Shown: positions 6,339-13,159, counted from the stretch's first letter. The stretch: DNA of 13,392 nucleotides from DATAQC01 sp038238185 (GCA_038238185.1 JBBRXY010000087.1:1-13392); one strand, 5' to 3'. Translations and numbers: made by a program. The notes: a model not told the origin generated them from the sequence alone.

Positions 6339-9300
6339 CCCCGTTCACGCCGACCCCCGAGCAGGAGGAAGCGATCTCCGCCCCCCTCGCACCCCTGCTC
6401 GTCGTCGCGGGTGCAGGCACGGGCAAGACCACGGTGATGGCCCAGCGCATCCTCCACCTGGTGAAGTCGAACCAGGCCCGCCCCGACGAGATCCTCGGCC
6501 TCACCTTCACCAACAAGGCGAGTCGCAACCTCAAGGAGCGGGTTCGCCAGGTGCTGGGGCCCGACGCCGACGTCACCGTGGCCACCTACCACTCGTTCGG
6601 CGCCTCCCTCGTGGCCGACCATCCCCTCGAGCTCGACCTCGACCCCGGCACCCAGGTCCTCAATCGGGCCCAGTCGTGGCAGCTGCTGTTCGCGGTGTTC
6701 GACGAGTTCCGCTTCCGGCGCCGGGCCACCCTGTCGCCCCAGTTCCTGCTCAACGACGCCCTCGACCTGGCGTCGCGCTGCGCCGACCACCTGGTGGCCA
6801 TCGCCACGGTCGAGGACGACTGTCGCCGGGTGATCGCCGACGGGCGCTGGGCCGGCATGCGGGAGCAGGCGGCCAAGCGTCTGGAGCTGTGCCAGGTGGT
6901 GGCGGCGTACGAGCGCCGCAAGCGGGCCCGCAACCTCGTCGACTTCGGCGACCAGGTGGCCCTGGCCGTGCGCCTGCTCACCGAGCACCCCGAGGTGGCC
7001 GACGACTACCGCTGCGCCCAACCCGTGGTCCTGCTCGACGAGTACCAGGACACCAACTACGCCCAGCGCCGCCTGCTCGAGTTGCTCTACCGGACGGATT
7101 CGGCGGGCGTGGCCCGTGATCCCGCTCAGGGGGCCGCTCGGGCCCCGGCCGTCACCGCAGTGGGCGACGACATGCAGTCGATCTACGGCTTTCGCGGCGC
7201 CCACCTGGCCAACATCCTCCGCTTCCCCTTGCACTTCCCGCCGCCCAACACCCTTCCCCTCCAGGTGACGTTCCGGTTCGGCCCCCGGCTGGTGACCCTG
7301 GCCAACCGCCTCCAGGCCTGCGTCGGCGAGCACCTCACCAAGCAGCTCGACGCCGGGCCCGACACGCCCGACACCACCATCGAGTGCTTCCTGGCTGCCG
7401 ACGACGCCGAGGAGGCCGCCACCATCGCCGCCGACATCGCCGGCCGGGGCGTTCCCTACGGCGAGACCGCGGTGTTGTGCCGCAAGCGCCGGCTCATCCG
7501 GCCCATCGTCGACGCCCTCGAGGAACGGGGGGTGTCGGTCGAGGTGGTGGGGGCGAGCGGCCTCCTCGACCGCCCCGAGGTGGTCGACGTCGTCTCCTGG
7601 CTCGAGCTGCTGGCCGATTCGTGGGCATCGGTGGCTGTGCTGCGGGTGCTCATGAGCCCCCGCTACGCCGTCGGCCGGCGCGACCTGGCCGCCCTCGGAC
7701 GGCACGGCCGGGTCCGGCGGGAGCGGGAGCGGGCCGCACGCGAGGGCGACGATGCCGCCGCCCGCGACCGCGACCGGACCACGCCCCGGGCCGGGCTCCT
7801 GGCCGCGGCCCTGGGCGACCTCGACGGGATCACCGACCTCAGCGCCGATGCGCACCGGCGCTTGCACCGGTTCTGCTCCGACCGCCAGGCCCTGGCCCGG
7901 GCCGCCCAGACCATGCCGGTGTCCGACCTCGCCGAGACCATCCTCGAGCGCACCGGCCTGTGGCGGGCCGCCGGCGAGAAGGGGCGCGAGAACCTGCTCC
8001 GCTTCCTCGACCTGGCCGCCCGCTTCGCTCCGGTGGAGGGCGACCCCGGGTTGCCCGCCTTCGTGGAGTACCTCCAACTCCTCGACGAGTCCGAGGAAGA
8101 CATCGCCGAGGCCCATCCCGCCGACGCCGACGCCGCCAAGGTCATGACCATCCACCAGGCGAAGGGCCTGGAGTTCGATGTCGTCCACGTCCCCGGCCTG
8201 GCCGGCAAAGGCCGCTCCCAGATCTTCCCCGACAGCCGGGCCGGCGAGAACGCCCTGTCCAACTCGGCCGCCCTGCCCTGGTGGCTCCGGGAGGACGACG
8301 GCCTACCCGATCCGGCCACGGCCGCCACCAAGACCGAGATCGACGTCGCCATCCGCGCCCGCCGCGACGACGAGGAATGGCGGCTGCTCTACGTGGCCGC
8401 CACGCGGGCCCGGCGCCACCTGGTGCTGTCGGCGGCGCACTGGTACCGGGGCCCGGCCGAGCCCCAGGGGCCGTCCCGGTTCTACGACTTCGTGGCCGCC
8501 CAGTCCGACTTGGTGACCGAGCGGTTCCGCCACGAGGCGGCCACCATCGACCCGGCCGTGGTGGCCAAGGAGAAGCACCGCGCCAATGCGGCTGACCGCT
8601 ACCGTGACCCCGTGGCGGCGGTACCTCCCCCGGGCCCGAACGGCCTGCCGGCGCCGGCACCGGCCGCGGTACCTCCGTCGCCGAACCGCGAGCCGGGGCA
8701 GCTACACATCGACCCCGTCGACGATGCCACCGCGGCAGGCCCTGCTCCCCGCCCGGCACCCACCGCGCTGTCGGTCACCGGGCTCGTCACCTTTAGCCGC
8801 TGCCCAAAGGCGTTCTTCTGGACCGACGTCCGGCCCCTGCCCCGCCGTTCGTCATCCGCCGCTCGCCTGGGCACGGAGATCCACCACTGGATCCAACGGC
8901 GCAACGACCGCCAGCTCACGCTGATCGACCCCGGCGACGATCCCGACGACGATCCCGAGGAGAGCACCGCCGGCGGGCCCGGGATCGCCGCCCGGCTAAG
9001 GGCATCGTTCCTGGCCAGTCCGTGGGCCGACCTCGACCCCACGCGGGTGGAGGCCCCCTTCGTCCTGACCCTCGGCGCCCGGCACCCCGCTCAGGGGGCC
9101 GCTCAGGCCCACGTGGTGCGGGGCCGGATCGATGCCGTCTACGAGCGCGACGACCGCATCGAGCTGGTCGACTTCAAGACGGGCCGGCGGCCGGTCGCGG
9201 GCTCGCCGGGGGCGAACGTCCAGCTCGACCTCTACGGCCTGGCCGCCATCGACATCTGGGGTGCCGACCCGGCCCGGGTGCGCACCACCTACTGCTGGTT

Positions 9301-9568
9301 GCAGGGTGATGGTCCCCCCACGGTTGACAGTGTCGACTGGACCGAGGCCACGGTCGGCCGGGTCCGGGCCGCGTTGGCGGCCACCCTCGACGACCTGGCC
9401 GCCGGCGGCTTCCACGCCAACCCTGGTGCGTGGTGCGACGGCTGCGACTTCCTGTCGGTGTGCCCCGAGGGCCAGGCCCGCTACCTGGGCTCCGGGCCCG
9501 AACCGAATGCCGGCTCGTCGACCGAACCGGCGGCGGCGAGTCAACCGGGAGGGGGCTCGGCTTCGTAG
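6335..9568 (+). CDS. adnB: AdnB-like UvrD-type helicase / PD-(D/E)XK nuclease
   Basis: A 1,077-aa subunit, close to mycobacterial AdnB in size and layout. The motor has all canonical SF1A motifs: Q-motif TPEQEEAI (7-14), Walker A AGAGTGKT (25-32), Ia LTFTNKASRNLKER, II LLDEYQD (Asp235-Glu236), III GDDMQSIYGFRG (277-288), V MTIHQAKGLEFD (604-615), VI RLLYVAATRARR (683-694). This should be the driving ATPase of the pair. A proline-rich linker (about 760-790) leads to the nuclease: Cys823 (SRCPKAFFW), His850, Asp933 (GRIDAV), Asp946 and Lys948 (VDFKTGR), QLDLY, then Cys1034, Cys1037, Cys1043 (CDGCDFLSVC), so an Fe-S staple. GTG 6335 overlaps the adnA stop as GTGA, implying coupled translation. 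PAQGAA peptides from a duplicated DNA repeat occur at residues 263-268 and 918-923. A generic UvrD/PcrA helicase is excluded by the fused nuclease. Confidence 0.93.
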   Translation: MTPFTPTPEQEEAISAPLAPLLVVAGAGTGKTTVMAQRILHLVKSNQARPDEILGLTFTNKASRNLKERVRQVLGPDADVTVATYHSFGASLVADHPLELDLDPGTQVLNRAQSWQLLFAVFDEFRFRRRATLSPQFLLNDALDLASRCADHLVAIATVEDDCRRVIADGRWAGMREQAAKRLELCQVVAAYERRKRARNLVDFGDQVALAVRLLTEHPEVADDYRCAQPVVLLDEYQDTNYAQRRLLELLYRTDSAGVARDPAQGAARAPAVTAVGDDMQSIYGFRGAHLANILRFPLHFPPPNTLPLQVTFRFGPRLVTLANRLQACVGEHLTKQLDAGPDTPDTTIECFLAADDAEEAATIAADIAGRGVPYGETAVLCRKRRLIRPIVDALEERGVSVEVVGASGLLDRPEVVDVVSWLELLADSWASVAVLRVLMSPRYAVGRRDLAALGRHGRVRRERERAAREGDDAAARDRDRTTPRAGLLAAALGDLDGITDLSADAHRRLHRFCSDRQALARAAQTMPVSDLAETILERTGLWRAAGEKGRENLLRFLDLAARFAPVEGDPGLPAFVEYLQLLDESEEDIAEAHPADADAAKVMTIHQAKGLEFDVVHVPGLAGKGRSQIFPDSRAGENALSNSAALPWWLREDDGLPDPATAATKTEIDVAIRARRDDEEWRLLYVAATRARRHLVLSAAHWYRGPAEPQGPSRFYDFVAAQSDLVTERFRHEAATIDPAVVAKEKHRANAADRYRDPVAAVPPPGPNGLPAPAPAAVPPSPNREPGQLHIDPVDDATAAGPAPRPAPTALSVTGLVTFSRCPKAFFWTDVRPLPRRSSSAARLGTEIHHWIQRRNDRQLTLIDPGDDPDDDPEESTAGGPGIAARLRASFLASPWADLDPTRVEAPFVLTLGARHPAQGAAQAHVVRGRIDAVYERDDRIELVDFKTGRRPVAGSPGANVQLDLYGLAAIDIWGADPARVRTTYCWLQGDGPPTVDSVDWTEATVGRVRAALAATLDDLAAGGFHANPGAWCDGCDFLSVCPEGQARYLGSGPEPNAGSSTEPAAASQPGGGSAS
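7121..7145 (+). repeat. 25-nt repeat, copy 1, inside adnB
   Basis: cccgctcagggggccgctc (7121-7139) plus six further bases recur at 9086-9110 with one mismatch in 25, in the same reading frame (PAQGAARA here, PAQGAAQA there). Internally it carries CCGCTC(A/G)GG twice, separated by GGG. It lies between helicase motifs II and III. Confidence 0.8.
8612..8704 (+). repeat. Proline-rich interdomain linker with imperfect duplication
   Basis: The stretch encoding AAVPPPGPN and then AAVPPSPN contains two similar DNA segments, both with gcggtacctcc (8618 and 8669 onward), about 51 nt apart. It joins the motor and nuclease domains of AdnB and probably arose by a small in-frame duplication. Confidence 0.55.
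9086..9110 (+). repeat. 25-nt repeat, copy 2, inside adnB
   Basis: Second copy of the element at 7121-7145: 19 identical bases, one mismatch, then 5 identical bases. Here it encodes PAQGAAQA just before the nuclease sequence RGRIDAV. Both 9-mers CCGCTCAGG are intact in this copy. Confidence 0.8.
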
Positions 9569-9592
9569 AAGGGAGTGAGACTTCCCGTCGAG

Positions 9593-9598
9593 AAGGAG
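9593..9598 (+). promoter_or_regulatory. Shine-Dalgarno of the 42-aa ORF
   Basis: AAGGAG with a 6-nt spacer before ATG 9605. It is among the strongest ribosome binding sites in the window, and it supports a short ORF otherwise easily missed. Confidence 0.75.
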
Positions 9599-9604
9599 CC
9601 CCCC

Positions 9605-9733
9605 ATGCGCCCTTACATCCTGTCCCTGGCCCCGGCGGTCGGTGCGATCGTGGCCCTGGTATCGACAAGGACGCTCCGCCGGTCGGGTGTGCCCGTGCTG
9701 ATTCCCGTGCGCGTACGAGACGGGCGGCGGTGA
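9605..9733 (+). CDS. Small one-helix membrane protein (42 aa)
   Basis: This short ORF begins at ATG 9605 behind AAGGAG and ends with TGA 9731-9733, whose first two bases lie inside the GTG start (9730) of the next gene. Residues 4-21 (YILSLAPAVGAIVALVST) form one hydrophobic helix; the 21-residue tail carries eight arginines and a single acidic residue. The positive-inside rule predicts the tail in the cytoplasm. GC3 is high, as in the neighbours, which fits a coding region. The next gene has no Shine-Dalgarno and no earlier start codon after the adnB stop, so its translation appears to depend on this ORF. It could be a membrane anchor or partner for that protein, or only a leader for coupling. 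No homologue recognised. Confidence 0.7.
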   Translation: MRPYILSLAPAVGAIVALVSTRTLRRSGVPVLIPVRVRDGRR

Positions 9734-11511
9734 CGGCGGCGGCTACCCGGAACCACGACGAGGAGCCATCCTCCGGCCTGTTCCAGAATCTGGCCGACGA
9801 CGGGCGGTTCCGACGCGATTCGCGATGGGGGAGGGTCTTCCACCCGAGGACCGTGTCCTACCGGGAGGCCCGGGCGACCGACAGCGTCCACCTGGTCGTC
9901 CACGACGACAAGGTGTCGGTCCACGTGGACCGCTTCTCCCCACTGGCCGTCCAGGGCTGCTCGTCGCGGCGCCGCTACGCCCCGCTACGGATGATCGCCC
10001 ACGGGCTGGTCGACGTGGTGGGAGAGGCCGCCAGCGTGCTGCGGGGACGCCACGAGCATCTCCACGAGCTCACCTGCGAGCGGGTCTGGGTCGACGACGA
10101 CGACGCGTTCGACGACGACCACGAGCACGAGGTCGACGATGACGACGAGTCGGCGGACGAGCCCGGCGGCGAGTGCGTTCCGTTCAACGTGGCCGACGAG
10201 GCCGTGCATCTCCTCGACTCGCAGGCCGAGCCGTGGAGCGTTCACGTCGAAGCGAGGGTCGAGGGTCGCCTCGACGACGACCGCCTGCGAGCTGCAGTCG
10301 GGGCGGCCATGGCGCGCCACCCGCTGACCCGGGCCCGCCGGGCGCCGTTCCACTGGTCCGACCACCAGTTCCAGTGGCAGATCGACACCATCACCGACGC
10401 CGAACCCTTCATCGTCGTCGACTGCAACGACGACCGGGACCTGACCGAGGCCCGGAACGCCCTGCAGAGCGTCTCGGTCCCCCTGGCCGGCTCGCCCCCG
10501 CTGCGGGTGCTGTTTGCCCACCGCCCGGCGGGCGACGTGGTGATGGTCAACGCCAACCATGCCGCCACCGACGGCTTCGGCGCCGTGCGCTTCTTGCGGT
10601 CGGTGGCCCGGGCCTACGCCGGGGCCGAAGACGCCGTCGCCGATCTCGACCTTCTCGGGGCCCGTAACCTCACCGCCGGGTTGGCCGACGCTCCCATCTC
10701 CACTCGTGTCGGGCGCGAGCTGGCCCTGGTCGAGAAGCTCCGTGACCTGGTGGCGCCGCCCGCCCGCATCGCCATCGACGGGGGCAACGACGAGCCCGGG
10801 TACGGCATCAACCTGGTGTCGCTGTCGGAGGCCGAGACCGAGGCCGTGACCGGACTCGTTCACCCGGGCACGGTCGACGACCTCCTCGTCGCCGCCCTCT
10901 GCATTGCCGTCGCCGGGTGGAACGCCGAGCACCGGGTCTCCTGCGGGCGGGTCAGCGTGTTGGTTCCCGCCAACCTGCGGCCCGAGCGGTGGTCCGACGA
11001 GATGGTTGGCAACTTCACCCTGCCGGCCCGGGTGTCGGCCCGGCCTGACGCCGCGGCCGGCCCTGGCGCCACCCTGGCCGCCGTCACCGCCCAGACGACG
11101 CGCAAGAAGCGCACGGGACTGGGTACGGCCGTCTGCGAGGCCTTCGGTGCCTCGCCGCTGTTGCCGCTGTGGGCCAAGCAGGCCCTGGCGCCGCTGCTCG
11201 CGGCCACCGGCAACCGCCTGGTCGACACCGCGGTGTGCTCCAACCTGGGCAGGCTCGACGAGGCCCTGTCGTTCGGCCCCGAGGCGGGGGAGGCCTCCTC
11301 CGTGCACTTCACCGCGCCGGCCCGGATGCCCGGTGGCGTCTCCGTCGGCTCGGTCATCTCGGGCGGCCGGCTGCACCTGGGCTTCCGACACCGTCACCCC
11401 CAGTTCGACGACGCCGCCGCCCGACGCTTCGTCGACCACTACCTCGACGCCCTGGCCGATCTGGTCGAACACCCGATCGGAACGGCTCAGGGTTCGTCGG
11501 GCGGGGCGTAG
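9730..11511 (+). CDS. Condensation-fold acyltransferase-like protein with novel N-terminal domain
   Basis: A 593-aa protein started at GTG 9730, the first usable start after the adnB stop in this frame and overlapping the preceding TGA. Three parts are visible. Residues about 20-120 (VFHPRTVSYREARATDSVHL, later RYAPLRMIAHGLVDVVGEAA) form a domain I do not recognise. Residues 122-144 are an acidic linker (12 Asp, 4 Glu, 2 His). From about 150 to the end is a condensation/chloramphenicol-acetyltransferase-like domain with NHAATDG (276-282, the HHxxxDG motif with Asn for the first His, catalytic His277 kept), VLVPANLRP, MVGNFTLP and a late CSNLGRL. That places it near WS/DGAT, PapA and NRPS condensation-type acyltransferases; substrate unknown. 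No signal peptide or helix of its own. Its 3' end overlaps the convergent NuoF gene by 25 bp. Confidence 0.82.
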   Translation: MTAAATRNHDEEPSSGLFQNLADDGRFRRDSRWGRVFHPRTVSYREARATDSVHLVVHDDKVSVHVDRFSPLAVQGCSSRRRYAPLRMIAHGLVDVVGEAASVLRGRHEHLHELTCERVWVDDDDAFDDDHEHEVDDDDESADEPGGECVPFNVADEAVHLLDSQAEPWSVHVEARVEGRLDDDRLRAAVGAAMARHPLTRARRAPFHWSDHQFQWQIDTITDAEPFIVVDCNDDRDLTEARNALQSVSVPLAGSPPLRVLFAHRPAGDVVMVNANHAATDGFGAVRFLRSVARAYAGAEDAVADLDLLGARNLTAGLADAPISTRVGRELALVEKLRDLVAPPARIAIDGGNDEPGYGINLVSLSEAETEAVTGLVHPGTVDDLLVAALCIAVAGWNAEHRVSCGRVSVLVPANLRPERWSDEMVGNFTLPARVSARPDAAAGPGATLAAVTAQTTRKKRTGLGTAVCEAFGASPLLPLWAKQALAPLLAATGNRLVDTAVCSNLGRLDEALSFGPEAGEASSVHFTAPARMPGGVSVGSVISGGRLHLGFRHRHPQFDDAAARRFVDHYLDALADLVEHPIGTAQGSSGGA

Positions 11512-12884
11512 GTCCAGTCGGGGCGCTTGCGGAGGTGGGCCACGTCGTAGGTGACCCTGCCGCCTCCGAGCTCGACGATCTTGGGAACGATCAGGTCGTG
11601 GCGCGGAGTGGGACATTCGCCCTCGATATGGGCGGCGAATTCCTCGGGGAAGGCGGCGAGGATGCTTGACACGACCAGCTGTTCCTCGGTACCCAGGTAG
11701 CAGCGGTTGGCGTCGGTGACCTGGAGCAGGCGGGCGCCGATCACCGAGATGTCGCGGTCGGTTCCCCGGCAGGCCTCGATCTCGGCCAGGCGGGCGGTGA
11801 TCTCACCGCTCGACTGCTTGCAAGGCGGGCACTGACCGCACGATTCCACCGACAGGAACCGAGACAATTGGTAGGCCAACTCGACCATGCACGTGGTCTC
11901 GTCGTACACCGCGAAGCCGACCGAGCCTATGCCGCTGCCGGCCGCCCGAAGTCCCTCGTAGCTCACGGGCGCGTCGAGGTGGTCGGGGGTGATGACGGCG
12001 TTGGCGACCCCCGAGAACACAGCCTTGATCCGGTGGCCCCCACGGATGCCGCTGCCGACGGCGTCGATGACGTCACCCAGTGGCGTTCCCAGCTCGATCT
12101 CGCCCACGTCGGGCGCCACCACGTCGCCGACCACGGTGGCCACCACATGTCCGGGCGACTTCTCCGTGCCCATCGAGCGGTGCCATTCGGCTCCCCGGCT
12201 GAGGATGTGCGGCACGTTGCACAACGTCTCCACGTTCGACACGAGGGTTGGGTTCGACAGGTGGTCGTCGCCGTGGCCGGGCTGGGCTTCGTGGGACTCC
12301 CAACCCGTCTGGGGGGCGGTGGCGAACAGCCCGTGCTCGAAGGGAGGGAGCAGCCGGGGCATGGGGGCGTGGCCCTCGATGACCTCTAGCAGGGCCTTCT
12401 CCTCGCCGAACAGGTACTCGTCGGGGCCGGCCACGATGGTGATGGCCACGTCGCCGGCCAGGCCTTCGGCCGACATCTCCTCCACGGCTCTGGTGAGGGC
12501 GGCGATCTCGGTGGTGAAGCGCTCCTTCACTCCGATGTAGGCCTCCCGGGCGCCGATGGTGAGCGAGGCAATGGCGAGGCCCTCCACCAGTTGGTAGGGG
12601 TTGGCCCGCATCAGGGCGCGGTCTTTGAACGTGGCCGGCTCGCCTTCGGCTCCGTTGGCGACGACGTAGCGGTGGGTGCCGGGTTGCTCGACGACGCCCG
12701 CCCACTTGCGACCGGTGGGGAACCCTCCCCCGCCCCGGCCCCGGAGCCGGGAGAGGGTCAGTTCCTTGATCGTCTGGGCCGGCCCCAACCGGGCGGCCCG
12801 AGCCAGTCCCTCGCCTCCGCCCAGTGCCCGCCACTCGGCCACCGAGCCAACGGGCTCGCGGGGAAGCAGGAAGCCTTCGCTCAC
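11487..12884 (-). CDS. Orphan NuoF-like NADH:acceptor oxidoreductase flavoprotein
   Basis: A 465-aa protein of the NuoF/51-kDa family (complex I, NAD-dependent formate dehydrogenase, bidirectional hydrogenase). FMN loop RGRGGGGFPTGRKW (48-61), then VVANGAEGEPATFKDR. The NAD-site region GPDEYLFGEEKALLEVIEG replaces the usual GAGAYICGEETAL. Next come NPTLVSNVETLCNVP, GSVGFAVYDETTCMVE, and a 4Fe-4S site Cys349, Cys352, Cys355 (SCGQCPPC) plus Cys395 (DANRC). There is no N-terminal thioredoxin-like ferredoxin domain and no C-terminal 2x4Fe-4S extension. No nuoE or nuoG is adjacent, so it is probably not the respiratory complex I subunit. Start GTG 12884 is chosen because it gives the family N-terminus and overlaps the stop of a 17-aa ORF; the frame stays open to ATG 13130, but that extension looks non-coding. 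The electron acceptor is unknown. Confidence 0.88.
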   Translation of the reverse strand: MSEGFLLPREPVGSVAEWRALGGGEGLARAARLGPAQTIKELTLSRLRGRGGGGFPTGRKWAGVVEQPGTHRYVVANGAEGEPATFKDRALMRANPYQLVEGLAIASLTIGAREAYIGVKERFTTEIAALTRAVEEMSAEGLAGDVAITIVAGPDEYLFGEEKALLEVIEGHAPMPRLLPPFEHGLFATAPQTGWESHEAQPGHGDDHLSNPTLVSNVETLCNVPHILSRGAEWHRSMGTEKSPGHVVATVVGDVVAPDVGEIELGTPLGDVIDAVGSGIRGGHRIKAVFSGVANAVITPDHLDAPVSYEGLRAAGSGIGSVGFAVYDETTCMVELAYQLSRFLSVESCGQCPPCKQSSGEITARLAEIEACRGTDRDISVIGARLLQVTDANRCYLGTEEQLVVSSILAAFPEEFAAHIEGECPTPRHDLIVPKIVELGGGRVTYDVAHLRKRPDWTYAPPDEP

Positions 12885-12934
12885 GACTGCACCGACAGCG
12901 CCGCGACACCGGCCGAAGGGGTTCGATACCGCAT
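12881..12934 (-). CDS. 17-aa upstream ORF coupled to the NuoF-like gene
   Basis: ATG 12934 is preceded by AGGGAGG with a 5-nt spacer. The ORF reads MRYRTPSAGVAALSVQS and ends in TGA 12883-12881, overlapping the NuoF-like start as GTGA. The NuoF-like gene lacks its own Shine-Dalgarno, so ribosomes probably load here and reinitiate. It has no run of one amino acid typical of attenuators. It could be only a translation-coupling leader; too short for a homology claim. Confidence 0.55.
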   Translation of the reverse strand: MRYRTPSAGVAALSVQS

Positions 12935-12939
12935 CAAGG

Positions 12940-12946
12940 CCTCCCT
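12940..12946 (-). promoter_or_regulatory. Shine-Dalgarno of the 17-aa uORF
   Basis: Minus-strand AGGGAGG, 5 nt before ATG 12934. It is too far (about 55 nt) from the NuoF-like GTG to serve that start directly, which argues for the uORF being the ribosome entry point. Confidence 0.6.
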
Positions 12947-12976
12947 GTTCGTTCGTGTCGGTCCCCCGGTGGAGGA

Positions 12977-13020
12977 ACGATTGTCGGGGTGAGCACGATC
13001 GTAGGCTTGTTGAACGATCT
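12977..13020. promoter_or_regulatory. Candidate promoter/operator array of the NuoF-like gene
   Basis: ACGAT occurs three times on the plus strand (12977, 12995, 13014), spaced 18 and 19 bp, close to two helical turns. GATCGT (12997-13002) and ACGATC (13014-13019) form an inverted repeat with an 11-bp spacer, and TTGTTGAACGA (13008-13018) is itself a near-palindrome. Minus-strand TACGAT (13003-12998) is a possible -10 box facing the uORF. Regulator unknown; inferred from symmetry and position. Confidence 0.4.
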
Positions 13021-13128
13021 AGAGCTACACGCCATATAGACGGCTGACAGTATGAGCAAATGATGGCGGAACCTTGACAAGAATAGTGCTGTCGAGAAAA
13101 GCAACCGTCGGCCTTTTCGGCCCGATTC

Positions 13129-13159
13129 AAAAGACGGCATCGCCATCGACGGTGCCGTC
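13129..13159 (-). terminator. Rho-independent terminator of the right-edge gene
   Basis: On the minus strand GACGGCA (13159-13153) and TGCCGTC (13139-13133) form a perfect 7-bp stem around a 13-nt loop and are followed at once by TTTT (13132-13129). It starts 76 nt after the stop of the minus-strand gene at 13236 and would insulate the NuoF-like gene from it. Confidence 0.6.

Noticed and set aside
6302..8188. 628-codon minus-strand open frame opposite adnB
   Set aside because: Shadow of a gene whose plus-strand product has all helicase motifs; no ribosome site or family match on the minus strand.
9430..9729. N-terminal extension of the condensation protein frame into adnB
   Set aside because: It overlaps the conserved adnB Fe-S tail and has no start codon between the adnB stop and GTG 9730.
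9985..11616. 543-codon minus-strand open frame opposite the condensation gene
   Set aside because: It is a GC-rich antisense shadow: composition is Gly/Arg/Val repeats, there are no motifs, and the opposite strand encodes a recognisable NHxxxDG domain.
13074..13079. TTGACA as a plus-strand -35 box
   Set aside because: No -10 hexamer at 16-19 bp and no plus-strand gene follows.
12885..13130. NuoF-like start at ATG 13130
   Set aside because: The added 82 residues are encoded partly by the less GC-rich intergenic region, lack a ribosome site and resemble nothing in the family.
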